The notes under the pieces: model-generated
Told to the model about the DNA's origin: nothing
What the model saw: the letters and a program-made list of their open reading frames with translations, nothing else
Database searches by the model: none
Position numbers and translations under genes: made by a program
Assembly (NCBI RefSeq): GCF_907165205.1
Contig: NC_058192.1
Location: 2,728,001 to 2,792,000, forward strand
Length of the DNA stretch: 64,000 bases
Direction: 5' to 3'
DNA from: Coccinella septempunctata
Lineage: Eukaryota; Arthropoda; Insecta; Coleoptera; Coccinellidae
Part shown: positions 41,741 through 55,365 of the stretch, piece by piece
Numbering within the stretch: the first letter of the stretch is position 1
How the letters are laid out: each line of letters begins with the position of its first letter

Positions 41741-43023
41741 CTTGCTCAAAAAAATTAACGCCCATTATGGAAATCTCAAATTTATTCTACAACTGAAGGT
41801 GTTCTCAATGATAATTATTTCTATCAGAATTATGCGTGCATCTGTTATCCACTTTCAACGGTTTTCTTCAATGCAGATGTTTTTTCCCAGCAGGAATAAA
41901 AAAAGATGATATTATCAGATTTGGAATGTATTGGCTCCATTCTGAAATCAGTTGTTCTCGATCAATTCTAGTGATCAATAGGACACAAGTGTGTCCAGAA
42001 TGTTGCAGCGATTCAGGGAGACAGGTATGAATGTCCGAAGACCAGGACAGGGTAGACCACGGGTAACAACTGCCCTTCAAGAACGTTACGTGAGAGTTTC
42101 TTCGTTGGGACAACGGTTTGCAACCGCTCGCCTCCTTCAAATTCAGCTTGAGCAAACTCATTAGGTGCAAATTAGCACTCAGACAATAAGAAATCGCCTC
42201 AGAGAATATGATTTAAGGCCTCGTGTCGCGGCAAGAGGCCCAGCTCTTACCCCAGCCCATCAAAGGGCGCGTTTTGATTTTGCGAGAAAGCATATCCATT
42301 GGGAAGTGGCCGATTGGGAAAGAGTTCTCTTCACAGATGAGTCTAGATTCTGCCTCTACCATTGTGATCGACGTTCCTTGTATACAGACGTCCACATGAA
42401 AGATAAGCTCAGTGCAATTTCCTGAATATTACTGGCTTCGTGGGAGGATCGATTATGGTATGGGGTAGAATATCTTTGACTGCTCGCACAGACCTAGTGG
42501 TCGTTGATAATGGAGCTATGAATGCTGATAAGTATATAAGGAACATTCTTGAAGAGCATGTAGTGCCATTTGCCCCATACATTGGTTGAAGTCTCTCGAA
42601 TGGAATGGCCAGCAAGAAGTCCAGATCTCAATCCGATTGAGCAGGCTTGGGACAACCTCAATAGAAGGCTGAGAAGTTCAGAAAATCATCCATCTACTCT
42701 CAATGACTTAGGAATCCAACTCGGAGACATCTGGGAAGGATTAGATCAGAACATTTTGAGATCACTCATTTTGAGTATGAACCGTCGTTGCCGAGCTGTA
42801 ATTAACGCAAGGGGTGGAAATACCAAGTATTAAATCACTTATCAGCATTTTGAAAATTGTTGATTTCTCTTCTTTCACATAAGATTCGGTGAAATCCTAA
42901 ATTTTTCTTCCATTTAATGTGTCTTGTTTCGTTCAAAACCTTCCCGAGAGAACATAAAAAAAGTTATAAAGTCAATGTAGAGTTAACTTTCATTAAAATT
43001 GAGATTTCCAGAATGTGCGCAAT
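41741..43023 (+). mobile_element. Tc1-like element copy E, both tips damaged
   Basis: The left tip is reduced to TTGCTCAAAAAAATTAACG, and the right tip has lost the T-run (..AGAATGTGCGCAATG-TA). The transposase lies on the plus strand in several frames. It lies about 200 bases upstream of the first coding exon seen. Confidence 0.85.
42000..42833 (+). pseudogene. Tc1-like transposase, multiply broken (copy E)
   Basis: The N-terminus is deleted up to TSVSRMLQ. A stop replaces E in the ..QTHEVQIS block. FTDESRFCLYHCDRR (first D) is present, then the frame breaks near 42375. About 65 bases around the second catalytic D are deleted (junction near 42585). The C-terminal part is open (SPDLNPIEQAWDNLNRR to GGNTKY). 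Not functional. Confidence 0.85.
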
Positions 43024-43025
43024 GT

Positions 43026-45540
43026 ATATCTAATGATGCATCTGAGCATTGTTGAATGTTTTTTTATGCTGTCAATGCGAAAGTAAAATAGCATCCAGGA
43101 AGAAATTCTTGTGGCTATAAATTCTTCAGAATCACTTCCATTGAATATTTACGAAACAAAAATGTTATTTCCTTCTCTCCAGTAATAGAACTTGTACAAG
43201 GTCGATGCATTTCAGCTGCAAAAACCAGCTAAAAAGAATCGGTTCGAGACCAATAACCCTGATTGGGAGAAAGGTCACATTGTGAAGTTTCAGGGATAAC
43301 CTCAACGTTAAACACCTAACCTAAATATCCGGAACGACCACAGTATAATCTTATATTTCCCGAAGAAACTCATCTAATGAAAAAACTAATGATCGCTTTA
43401 TTGTTCCTCCTCTTGCCTGAAATAACATGGACAGTTCATTTCGAGGAGCAGACCTTGCAGTAATTGCTACTATATGTCTTAGCAATTACAGGGAGACAGT
43501 CGGGAAAATCTCTTATTGCGGTGTTGTGGTTCCTTCCTTTTTCATCCCTGTTACTCTGCCGTAACTTTGGTCGTTTTCAGGCTCGGCAATTTCAGGGATC
43601 CTACGCCTTCTCATTCCGCACGACCTTGATGTTATCCTGCTTGGAGACAGAAGGTGACAATATAATGGCGATGCGGAGTTTTAGCAGAGTGATTCGAACA
43701 ATTAAAGACTAATTCTCGGGGAAATATGTTGAGGATATTAGAAATCTATGTTTATCTATGATCAACGAATATCTCTGCTTTGCCCATCCAATATTTATAT
43801 CAGAAAACATCCCGACTAGCATAGAGCATATCTCTGTGTAGGTATAGAAAAAATTTGACATAAATCTGAAAATAACTCTACTCTTTGACATAGATAACTA
43901 CTAGCTTCTAATATAGCCTTGAGGAAAACCGAAATGTGCTGAATTTTCAATAAAACATTCTCAGCAGATTCAAAAGTTGCAATACTGAAAATCAAATTCT
44001 TAATCTGGGAACATAAAATTGTATTGAACTTATAATCATAGATATCAGTATAGAAATTCTTTGTCAGCAAAGCCATAAGAATAAGGTTCTGTGTTCTATA
44101 GATATCTGACTGATTTCGAATCTATGAACAGAAACCTGGGCCACACAGGCTTCAGAATGCAATTTTTGAATCAGATTCTCTGAGAATACTTCATTTCTTG
44201 AAGACTGTGGAAAATGAAAAGAGCAGCAGAACATGTGAATTGTGAAATCTTTAAAAAGCTGTTGTAATACACCCATTATCAATTCAGGAAACGTAGCTGC
44301 TGTAAAAGAATGCCCCATTGTATTCATATGAGCAATTATTCACAGTTGAAGTTGAACGCTTGACAATAAGGAAATGGACAATTTTATGGTCACAGTAATT
44401 TTAGGGTAATATCAGCAATTATTGATTGAATTTCGAAATTGAATAATAACATCGATTGTTCCAGGTTACAGAAACAATTACATAATTGTTGTCGAACACT
44501 ACATTCGTCCTCAAAAATATCAAATTATTTTCCAATCTTCAATTAATCTGCAGAAGTCCATCTGCTAAGCGCGGTAAGTATAGCTGAATCTCATTTCCAA
44601 ACTGAACGTCCCATGCAGATATAATCAATCAGAATGGGACATTCAAGCAAACTCCAGAAGAAAAATAATTTTTCTCGTGACAAATTTTTTCCACCCAACT
44701 TTTCCTGCGCGCAAATATTCTCAGAACTATGCTTTGTTATCCATATTTGAAATCCTTCTCAGCTTCTGTAGTTGTCTTGGGAACGCCCGTTCCAAGAAAT
44801 CCAAATCCCTTGTGGAGACCGATAGTTCGGTAAATAGTTGATGATAAAATTCTTATTCAGATGTCTCGTCCTAGAGATCCTTTCCAAGGATGCTACATTA
44901 TTCAAAAAAACAACAGATTGGCCTGAGCCTTCTTTTGTTATAGGTAGGTACTTATGAAACTCTTCATACTCTAAAAAATATTGGAAAAGCCACGAATAAA
45001 GAAAAATTTATAAGTGATCAATTATTAACCAGTGTATTACGCTCTCCAAAAATTTCGAACCAAATCTGAGGCGCAGAATAAGTCAGACGACAAATTTCGT
45101 TGAATTTTTCCGAATCATATTTCGTAGCATCAACATAAAACCTTTGTGACTTTTATCTCGTTCCTTGTGTTCCTTGGAAGAACGAAAAAAGTGGGTATCA
45201 AAAATAAATGAACTCATGCAAAAGGAAATCTTCAGAACATCACGTTCTGACTAAACGAGTACCATGAACGGAAAGAGTTTTCCTGGAATTTCACCCTCTG
45301 TTGAATATTATTCTCGTCTGCTTTCATAAGATTTTTATTCGATTCCCCTCCGAGGGTTTTTAAGCAGGTCCCGTCCACAATTTGTTGACAGGAGTGTCTT
45401 GTTATGAAAAGAATTCAACAGTCGCAAACACCTTTGACAAATAATTCTTCTCGAGTTGTGATTATCTGATTACCATTACACTGCAAATTGAATTTCGAAA
45501 ATACAATTAAAAAGGAGTTTCACTCAGAATTTTGTAGACC
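43026..45540. other. Upstream region: nothing recognised
   Basis: AT-rich sequence with several unsupported frames of 60-90 codons on both strands. It could hold intronic or promoter sequence of the large gene, but no exon or core promoter could be defended. Confidence 0.4.
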
Positions 45541-46340
45541 TTCGAACACTTCCAAGGTGACAAGCGAGCTATTACTAGAAGAGTTGCTCTGTTAAAATAT
45601 CTGTCACATTCAGATCTACGATGTTTTTTTCTGGGAGAAACGCGTGTTGAAAGTTGACCTTCGAAAACCCCCGTAGAAAATACGCGACTCCAAAGTTGAC
45701 CATCGAAAAATTCCCAAAAAATTGGGTTCAGTTGAAACTTCCTCAAGACCGAACGGTTGCGTCGAGATGGATGAAAATCTCAGATTTATTACTAGAAGAG
45801 TTGCTCTTTCAGAATATGTATTACGTTTAGATCTACGGTAATTTTCCTGGAAGATAAACCACTGTGAAGATGACTTTCGAAAAATTCCCAAAAAGTTGGG
45901 TTCAGTTAAAACTTCCTCAAGATCGAACGGTTGTGCCGAGATGGATGATATTCTCAGATATATTACTAGAAGAGTTGCTCTGTCAGAATATGTATCATGT
46001 TTAGATCTACGGTAATTTTCCTGGAAGATAAATTACTGTGAAGATGACCTTCGAAAAATTCCCAAAAAGTTGGGGTCAGTTAAAACTTCCTCAAGACCAA
46101 ACGGTTGCGCCGAGATGGATTAAAATCTCAGATTTATTACTAGAAGAGTTGCTCTTTCAGAATATGTATCACGTTTAGATCTACGATAATTTTCCTGGAA
46201 GATAAATTACTGTGAAGATGACCATCGAAAAATTCCCAAAAAGTTGGGTTCAGTTAAAACTTCCTCAAAACCGAACGGTTGCACAGATCTCGATGAAATT
46301 TAGACATTTATTAGTAGAAGTGTTGCATTTTCATTTATTC
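45540..46340 (-). repeat. Tandem 174-bp satellite array
   Basis: The marker TTACTAGAAGAGTTGCTC recurs at 45572, 45789, 45963 and 46137, with a variant at 46311. The last four are spaced exactly 174 bases. The first unit is longer (217) and diverged. Other unit landmarks recur in step (agatctacggtaattttcc, aaaagttgggttcag, accgaacggttgc). The orientation is opposite to the monomers at 48.9 and 53.9 kb. Confidence 0.9.
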
Positions 46341-47220
46341 GATGAAGACTGTTTGTTTGAAGCTAATTTTGCTGAAATAAATTGATGAAAGGTCATGGTG
46401 AACAGCAAGGATTGTTGAGCAAAATTATTGACGTCACTATATACTCGAACGAAGAGATGTGGAGAAAATGGACATGTCGAGAAACACACTTCAATTCATA
46501 TTCATTATTACCGTGTAGATATTTTACGCACGGAGCGCTATAAAGAAATGGGGCGAAATGAAAAATTCCATTCTCTTTCCCCTCATTTCGAACGGAATAT
46601 GGAAAATTGTAATGAACCTAAAAGTTGAAATCTGCGCTGGAAATTGAATCCTTGAACGAATAACCGAGCCAGCGTTTCCTGTCGAGAAACCCATCGGAAT
46701 TAAGAAGAGCCTTCGATTTGGAAACGCGTAGCTCAATTTAACGATTTCTAGAGGTGTTTCAGCCCCTTGCAGTTCTCTCCGAATCTCCGATGTACCCATC
46801 CGGGGTGATACATAACACTATTTCCAATTTCGCCAATTTGTCGCGACGGAAAAACGGAAAACAGAATGTTCAAGTCGAGATTTCAATTCCAGCAGATGGA
46901 GCTCTCACGTGATTGATTGTCCCGGAGCACCGTGTTTCCTCTGCTCTCTCTCAAAGTAGAAATTGGCGAGCTTTAGAGCATGGCGACGGACTATAAGTTA
47001 CCGATTGATCTAATTGGCGTTCTTTAGCCAGATCCACTTCGTAAACGCTCAAATGTCCCTACTTTTCGAATGCATAATCTTGAAAGTTTTAAGGGCATCA
47101 TTTTGGATCTGTGTGTTGATGATAAATATGATCCTAAAATCCCTGAATTCTAGGAGAAACGACAAGCAAATATTTTGGGCACAATTGTTGTTTAATCGCT
47201 GTTCAAGATTCATATGTATG
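46341..47220. other. Nothing recognised
   Basis: Spacer between the satellite array and M3 copy d, without supported genes. Confidence 0.4.
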
Positions 47221-48438
47221 CTCTATCCACATTTATTTTAGCAGTCGGTTGGCCATGAATTAGTTTTCTCAAGTTTTTGTAACTAGAACGGAGTAAGGTT
47301 GGCACTCATAAAATGTCTTTAATGTCATAACTTGTTGCCACAACTAATATCAATTTTTATTACGAAAATGCCGAAAGTGATTGAAAAAAGAGACGGGGTT
47401 TCAGGAAGTGCTATTTAGAATTCAGGTCTGCTCATTCAAATAGTTATACTCTGATATTCTAAAATCCACAATACGTCAGACGGTAGCGAACATAATTCAA
47501 TGTAAGAGAATTTATATAATGTTTCATCTGAATCTAAACGACTTATATTTCAGCTGAATATTTCCAAAATCAGAAAGATTGTGAATGAAGAGGATGACAA
47601 AGAATTTCCTTCTATTGGGAGACCCAAAAAAGTGGTGGCATTCGAGAATTTTATGTTTGAGTGAATTAATGCGAAAAGTTTACTACAGGATTTTCGATGA
47701 ATGTCATCGTAGAATAAGTTCCTGGTAATTGATTTTTCTATTTTTCATTTGACTTGTCCTATACATTATAAACGTCTCAAGGTACCAATAAATACCTAAT
47801 TATTATTATTATATCAATGCATTAAGATGAACAGCTACAAATACGCGCCAGTTGTCCTGTTAATTGTTTATTCATGTGAAACTTTCGTTCAAAGGTGAAG
47901 TTCATCTTGACTTGAAACTTTCTTTAATTTCTTTCACTTATATTGATGCAAGATCATTTTTGTTGAAGAATTTAACATTCTTGTAATTATCTGTTAATTC
48001 CTTCGGGAGATACCCATTCCCAACCACTGCATCATATGCATTTCATCTTCGGGTTGATATTTTTGAAATCTACAACTGATGTAACGTATTCAAACTTTAG
48101 CCAAAGAAGATAACGAACATTAACTCTTCTCAAGCTAGTACATATTATCATATTTTACTGATCTCTTGTATTTTCCATGCAAATAACTGGATTTGGTATG
48201 CCTTCAATCAGTTTGTATAAATTTCAATTATGTTCGTTACATATTTTCCGAAGAGATTCGACATTGTGATAAAATACGTAATAACAGAAACTTTTACGTA
48301 GAACGGGCAACATAGAGTTCATTCAAAACCCAAAAATGTTTTGACAGGCTTCATAACACCACATTTTCGTACTATACAGAGTGAAATGTGTCAAATTTCC
48401 ATGGCCAACCGAGTGCTAAAATAAAAGTTAATGGAGTA
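47221..48438 (+). mobile_element. M3 copy d
   Basis: About 1.2 kb, same layout as copy b. The TTTTAGCAGTCGGTTGGCCA end is at the left, and ..TTCCATGGCCAACCGAGTGC then TAAAATAAAAGTTAATGGAG is at the right. The donor- and acceptor-like sites and the HTH codons (ISTIRKI.. preceded by FPN-like ends) are kept. The second frame is interrupted. Confidence 0.8.
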
Positions 48439-48939
48439 TAGGCGTTGACAGATATTTTCGGCGCCGATACGGGTTTTGGTCGAATTCCATCAACCATGCC
48501 CGACCATAAATCATCAGCTAGCTCTATTCGTCGGAACGGAAACGTTCAAACCTTGGATTCGAAATATGCCTAAATCAGAATTATGGTCACGTGTCGTGAA
48601 TAATTGCGAATTAAGCCATGTGTGATGATCCATCAAAATTAATGTCATGCACATTCGTAGTCTAGCTTCATGTGGTATTGGTGCTGTAACTGCGTGCAAG
48701 TATTTGCATGTTTATTGTCGGCAGATTGATAAAGGGCGTATGTTTGAGCGTTCAACAAATGCTTCCAGAGGAGATTCTATCCTTTGTCCCAGCGTGAGTG
48801 AAAAATGGAGAATTTATGAGAAGAAAAATATAGCGTTTATTTGTTTTGGTTGATGAAAAAACCCTTGAATTGAAAGAACCAAAGTAAAACTGCTTGTTAT
48901 ACTTACTATTCACAATGAAACTCTGTTAACCTAATGGGG

Positions 48940-49097
48940 TCAGCTTTCGAGTAGTTTTCCTTCCAGGATAATTATCGTTGATCTAAATGTGATACATATT
49001 CTGATAGAGCAATTCTTCTAGTAATAAATCTGGGAAGTTCATCCATCTCGGCGCAACCGTTCGGTTTTGACGAATTCTCAAGTGAAATTTGCAACTT
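48940..49097 (+). repeat. Single 174-bp satellite monomer
   Basis: Shares cttccaggataattatcg, tgatctaaatgtgatac and agtaataaatctgggaag with the 45.5-kb array (reversed). It runs directly into the 493-bp unit. Confidence 0.75.
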
Positions 49098-50090
49098 GCC
49101 ATTTCCAAGATGAAAATCTAAACGGAGGCAGTTAGGCTCTCGAAATTGCTCTCAATAGATTCAGCGTGTTCGAAAACCTATATTTTCATACCAAAAATTC
49201 AAATATCTGGACAAGTTTAGGAGAAAATGATTTTTTTTGTTTTTCCACTTTTCATTTTCGAGTTGACTTCGAAGAGGTCTCTGGAGTGCAATTCCCTATT
49301 GAATCATCAACTGTTCGATTTTCTAGAATCTTCTAAACAAATTCTATGCACTCCATATCCTAAGACAGTAATAGAACATCCTGATCTTCAGACAGAGTAG
49401 CAAATAGGTCATTTTAGGGGGGTCTAACCCCTTGCTCATTTTTGACCCAAAAAATCGAGATTTTCGAAATCGAGTTTTTGTGCTAGGGTGGAAGCCTTGG
49501 CAATGCTGATTATATAACCGGAAATCCCAATTGGATCAGAGGAATACAACAGGAGATATCGCAAATTGAAATTTGCAGTTTTTGAAAAATGCCATTTCCG
49601 AGATGAAAATCTAAATGAAGGGAGATAGGCTTTCGAAATTGCTGGCAATAGATTCAGCGTGTTCGAAAACCTAAATTTTCATACCAAAAATTCAAATACC
49701 TGGACAAGTTCAGGAGAAAATATTTTTTTTTGTTTTTCCACTCTTCATTTTCGAGTTGACTTCGAAGAGCTCTCTGGAGTGCAATTCCCTATTGAATCAT
49801 CAACTGTTTGATTTTATAGAATGTTCATAACAAATTCTATGCACTCCATGTCCTAAGAAAGTAATAGAACATCCTGATTTTCAGACAGAGTAGCAAATAG
49901 GTCATTTTAGGGTGGTCTAACCCCTTGCTCATTTTTGACCCAAAAAATCGAAATTTTCGAAATCGGGTTTTTGTGCTAGGGAGGAAGCCTAGGCAACGCT
50001 GATTATAGAACCGGAAATCCCAATTGGATCAGACGAATATAACAGGAGATATCGCAGATTGAAATTTGCAATTTTTGAAAAATTGCTTAC
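49098..50090 (+). repeat. Tandem dimer of a 493-bp unit
   Basis: GCCATTTCC..GATGAAAATCTAAA recurs at 49098 and 49591, a 493-base step. Both units contain attcagcgtgttcgaaaacc, tcttcattttcgagttgac or its variant, aacccc-ttgctcatttttgac and acaggagatatcgcag in the same order. No coding capacity. Confidence 0.88.
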
Positions 50091-51736
50091 AAAAGTTTCT
50101 AATAAGTAGTACCATTTGATATTCTCGGTTTCTTAAAAAAAAATTATGTTTTTTCATTCTATACAATTCTGGCTAGACTCGTACCTACTAAATGTAACCA
50201 ACTCAAATGTCCTCCAATTTTCCTGATCTAGACTTCGAAATAGAGTGAAATGCAGACCCATCATCCATCAGAGCTAATCGGATGGAGATAATTGGTTAAA
50301 TATTCATAAAGAAAGTTTTCAGACGCGAAATTCTTGACAAACTTCCGTTGATTGCCTGATTAATATCGGATATCGGATCTGGAAGAATTCAAATTCTATC
50401 CTCACACTCCTTATTATATTCCAAGGGCCCCTTCGGGACTCGGATCATTCAAGTGTTCTTCAGGTTCAACCAAGTGGTCTAATTCAATATGAAACTCGGC
50501 AAAGACGCACCGCCATTAATTAGAATGAAGATAAGTTGGTGGAAGTTTGTTTTAAAACCATCTGAGTGGGGCTTATGAATATTTAAGTGCAGTGATGGCG
50601 TCGTTATTGCTAAAAAATTCTTGGCTGCGTCCCAGAGCCTGCTATATTGAAGTTTCTGTAGTAGTTGTTTAGAATCGATCGAAGAGAAATGGGCAGAATG
50701 TGAATTATGCTCCAACTTTAGAGGTGGTAAAAAACAATTTTCGCTTGCAAAAGATTCAAGTGAGTTTCGGTCTTTGCAATCGTGCTTTATCCAACGAGAA
50801 CTTGCTCATAGCTGGTCCATTCACACCTCAGATACCAGCTGTAAAGATTGCAAAAATATTTTATTTTGTTCTATTTCTAGTTATGTTACAACTACGAATC
50901 CAGTTTCGAAGAAGTTCGTGAATTTTTTCAAGGTAATATAATAGATCGAATTTCCATGAATCTGAAATTCTCAATATGTGGTTCGCGAGATATTTTTCAA
51001 CGCCAGAATTTTCCATTACATCTCAAATTCTCCTCAATATGCACACTTTATACTATCCTATTCATGTCGTAGTCCACTTTATAACTGATTGAAGACGAAA
51101 GGTTCGCCCGGAGAAAATTGAATTTGTTGTAACAGATCGCATCAGTTGAGGTTCTTATGTGGGTGGGGTGCAGAGGATGACGTTGGAAATTTGAATCTCG
51201 AGATAATATTATGATGAGGACAGCCAGAAAATAACGAGAAAGTTAAGGGGAAGTTCAAAGTTGAACAGATATTGGTGCAGTAAAGATTCGACATGGTATG
51301 ATCTGCATACTCACATTCTGAGCAACATCATGAGATTTTAATTTTTTTGTCGATATTATAGTTTCATTCAGGAAATGATTGGTGAGCTGTTAGCTGAATC
51401 AATAAGTATATACCCTGACATAGCATTCGCATTGAAATTTCGTTATTTCAAATGGAAACTCCATATTTTATTATATATGTATTTCGATTCCCCATTTTTC
51501 AAAGTTTTCTCACGGTTTATTTGAACTTCCCTCAAGGTTCTGGACATTTAAATCCATGAATAAACCGTTATAACTTCTCGAAAAACTTCAGATTGGAGTA
51601 TATGTAGGGTGTAAAATATTATCAGAATGATCTCGAGTATGATCGAATGGTTTTAAAGAAAAATCTTTTAGTTTGAATCAATTTTGAACTTCCCTGAGAA
51701 ATATTCTGATTGACTTGAGACAAAGAGTAGAATCTA
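50091..51736. other. Nothing recognised
   Basis: AT-rich sequence between repeat blocks, with only unsupported short frames. Confidence 0.4.
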
Positions 51737-52861
51737 GACTCCATTCACATTTATTTTAGCAGTTGGTTTTTGTAACCAGAACGGAGTAAGGCACTCATGA
51801 AATGTGGTTAATGTCATAACGCCAGACATGGTTTTAGGAAGTGCTATTGAGAATTCAGGTCCGCTCTTTCGAATAGTTATACCCTGATATTCTAAAATCC
51901 ACAATACGTCAGACGGTAGCGAACATATTCAATGTAAGAGAATTTATATAATGTTTCATCTGAATCTAAACGACTTATATTTCAGCTGAATATTTACACA
52001 ATCAGAAAGATTGTGAATGAAGAGGATGTCAAAGAATTTCCTTCTATTTGGAGACCCAAAAAAGTGATGGCATTTGAGAATTTTATGTTTGAGTGAATTG
52101 ATGCGAAAAGTTTACTACAGGATTTTTAATGAATGTCATCGTAGAATAAGAATTTATTTTTCTATTTTTTATTTGACTTGTCCTATACATTGTAAATGTC
52201 TTAAGGTACCAATAAATACCTAATTATTATTATTATATCAATGTATTAAGATGAACAGCCAAAAATACGCGCCAGTTGTCCTGTTAATTGTTTATTCATG
52301 TGACATTTTTGTTCAAAGGTGAAGTTCATCTTGACTTGAAACTTCCTTTAATTCCTTCTACTTATATTGATGCAAGATGATTTTTGTTGAAGAATTTAAC
52401 ATTCTTGTAATTATCTGTTAATTCCTTTGGGAGAAACCCACTCCCAACCACTGCATCAGATGCATTTCATCTTCGGGTTAATATTTTCGAAATCTACAAC
52501 TGATGTAACGTATTCAACCTTAGCCATAGAATATAACGAACATTAACTCTCCTCAAGCTTGTGCATATTATGATATTATACTGATCTCTTGTATTTTCCA
52601 TGCAAATAACTGGATTTGGTATGTCTTCAATCAGTTTGTATAAACTTCAATTATGTTCGTCGCATATTTTCCGAAGAGATTCGACATTGTGATAAAATAC
52701 GTAATAACAGAAACTTTTACGTAGAACGGGCAACATAGATTTGATTAAAAACCCAAAAATGATTTGTCAAGCCTCATAACCCCACTTTTTCGTACGATAC
52801 AGAGTGAAATGTGTCAAATTTCCATGGCCAACCGAGTGCTAAAATAAAAGTGAATGGAGTA
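51737..52861 (+). mobile_element. M3 copy e
   Basis: A 1125-bp copy flanked by TA. The left end is GACTCCATTCACATTTATTT; the right end is its complement. About 90 bases are missing near the left end after the TIR. The HTH exon and the intron-like gap are preserved; the second frame has stops. Confidence 0.8.
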
Positions 52862-52863
52862 TA

Positions 52864-53700
52864 GAGAATATTCTCTGAGGTAAGCTCAGTTTTAAGCTCT
52901 GAAACTCATCAGAGGAAAGATATGACAATTCATTCGAAACTTCAAATGAACATTGAGGTTTGGGTATGGGCAACTGAACACTTTGCATGAAAGGTGGACG
53001 GTTTTCTAGGTGCCATACAAAGAATCTTGTAACTCTCTTTACCTTCCTCATTGAGTCAACACGTTATCCAGTACGGAGTCCACAGAACAGCACCACCAAG
53101 AAATTCTACTCCGCAACAGCACGACAAACAACGTGGACGACAAGCAGTTCAAGTGTCTCAGGTAGAACTAAATCCGGAAATAGAGCATCCCGCCGCACGT
53201 CCATCCATTTCCCTCCGAGTAACTCCGACTTTTCATCAAAGTACCCACCTGTCCGCAAAATCAACGGTCCTAGAGAACTGTGCCCAACAAACCGTGCACT
53301 GGGAAATAATTAACCTGCAGTGGATGGGGTGAGACATAATTCGTTCTTTCCATGCCAGTTGCCACAAACCCCCTAAGGGCAACGAAGAGAGAGGGATCGA
53401 TATGTTTCGAAGCCGAATCCACCGCCACCGTTCCTTCTTATCTAGATCGAGGGTGAATAAGTTAATGGAAGGTACTGACCGGCTGAAGATTGAAGGAATA
53501 CGTAAATAGAAATCCCCGACTTTTCTGAGGGGATTAGTATTCCACCTGAACGCCTTTGTTTGATCGCAAAGGGCGATCTTGAATGTGGCCCTGTTGAATT
53601 TTATCGATTCGTGATTTAAATTTGGGTTCTTTGGATTCGACCATAGAGTATATGCGATAGTTACAATAGCACTCACAGGGTCTTTTGATAAAATATTGTG
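52864..53700. other. GC-richer patch, no gene assigned
   Basis: Between about 53060 and 53350 the sequence is less AT-rich and open in several frames on both strands. Possible splice sites occur on both strands (plus: ATCCAG|TACGG and CTCAG|GTAGAA; minus: ccactgcag| and GGACAG|GTGGGT). No reading frame stands out. Confidence 0.35.
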
Positions 53701-53709
53701 GCATCGGAG

Positions 53710-55365
53710 ATTAGTGGAACTCCCAATCTGAAATAAGAGAAATAGGCTATCGAGATTGCTCGCTGTAGATTCAGCGTGTTCGAAAACCTATATTTGCTTA
53801 CCAAACTTCCGGATATCTAACAGTGTTTACCAGATAATCAATTTTTTCATTTTTCAACTTTCCAGTTAAGTTGTATCTATCAGAAAAATCATAGTAGATT
53901 TAAACGTGATACATACTCTGAAAGAGCAAACTTTTAAGTGATAAATCTCGACATTTCATACACCACGGCTCAACCGTTCGATCTTGAGATTCAACTAAAC
54001 CCAACTTTTTGGAAATTTTTCGAAGGTCATCTATCGAGTCGATTATTTTCCAGGAAAATTTTCGTAGATCTAAACGTGATACATATTCTGAAAGAGCAAC
54101 TCTTCTAGTAATAAATCTGAGAATTTCATTCATTTCCGCACAACCGTTCGATCTTGAGAAAGCTTTAACTGAACCCAATTTTTTGGAAATTTTTCGAAGG
54201 TCATCTTTCGAAAAGTTCACCTTCCAGGAAAATTATCGCAGATCTAAACGTGGTACATATTCTGAAAGAGCAACTTTTCAAGAGATAAATCTGAGAATTT
54301 CATTCATTTCGGCACAACCGTTTAGTCTTGACGTATTCTCAAGTAAAATTCGCAATTTATGAAAAATGCCATTTGCAAGATGAAAATCAAAACGAAGGGA
54401 GATAAGCTCTCGAAATTGCTAGCAATATATTCAGCGTGTTCGAAAACCTATATCTTTATACCAAAATTTTGAATATCTAGCCCAGTTTAGTAGAAAATCT
54501 TTCTTTTAGTTTTTCCACTTTTCATTTTCGAGTTGACTTCGAAGAGCTCTCTGGAGTGCAATTCCCTATTGAATCATCAACTGTTTGGTTTTCTAGAATC
54601 TTCAAAACAACTTCAATGCACTCCATATCCTAGGACAGTAATAGAACATCCTGATTTTCAGACAGAGTAGCAAATAGGTCATTTTAGGGGGGTCTAACCC
54701 CTTGCTCATTTTTGACCTAAAAAATCGAGATTTTCGAATTCGAGTTTTTATGCTAGGGTGGAAGTCTAGGCAACGCTGATTATATAATCCAAAATCCCAA
54801 TTGGATCAGACGAATATAACAGGAGATATCGCAGATTGAAAATTGCAATTTTTGAAAAATGCCATTTCCAAAATGGAAATCTAAACGAAGAGAGACAGGC
54901 TTTCGAAATTGCTCGCAATAGATTCAGCGTGTTCGAAAACCTATATTTTCATACCCAAATTTCAAATATCTGGCCCTGTTTAGGAAAAAATATTTTATTT
55001 TGTTTTTCCACTTTTCATTTTCGGGTTTACTTCAAAGAGCTCTCTGAAGTGCAATTCTCTATCCAATCATAAACTGTTAGGTTTTCTAGAATCTTCAAAA
55101 CAAATTCTATGCACTCCATATCCTAAGACAGTAATAGAACATCCTGAGTTTCAGAAAGACTAGCAAATAGGTCATTTTAGGGAGGTCTAACCCCTTGCTC
55201 ATTTTTGACCCAAAAAATCGAGATTTTCGAAATCGAGTTTTTCTGCTAGGGTGGAAGCCTTGGCAACGCTGATTATAAGACCAGAAATTCCAATTGGATC
55301 AGACGAAGATAACAGGAGATATCGCAGATTGAAGTTTGCAGTTTTTGAAAAGTGACATTTGCTTC
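53710..55365 (+). repeat. Composite block: partial 493-bp unit, three 174-bp monomers, then a 493-bp dimer
   Basis: A partial 493-type segment at about 53720-53880 (..agattcagcgtgttcgaaa..) comes first. Satellite monomers follow, with the marker taaacgtgatacat near 53901, 54071 and 54245 (steps 170 and 174). Then two 493-type units start at GCCATTT at 54368 and 54861 (step 493). The order and orientation match the block at 48940-50090. Confidence 0.85.

Noticed and set aside
45540..46340. CRISPR-like spaced repeats
   Set aside because: The whole 174-bp unit is repeated with no unique spacers; this is a tandem satellite.
52987..53332. Possible exon with sites on either strand
   Set aside because: All frames are similarly open and splice-like sites appear on both strands, so no direction can be chosen.
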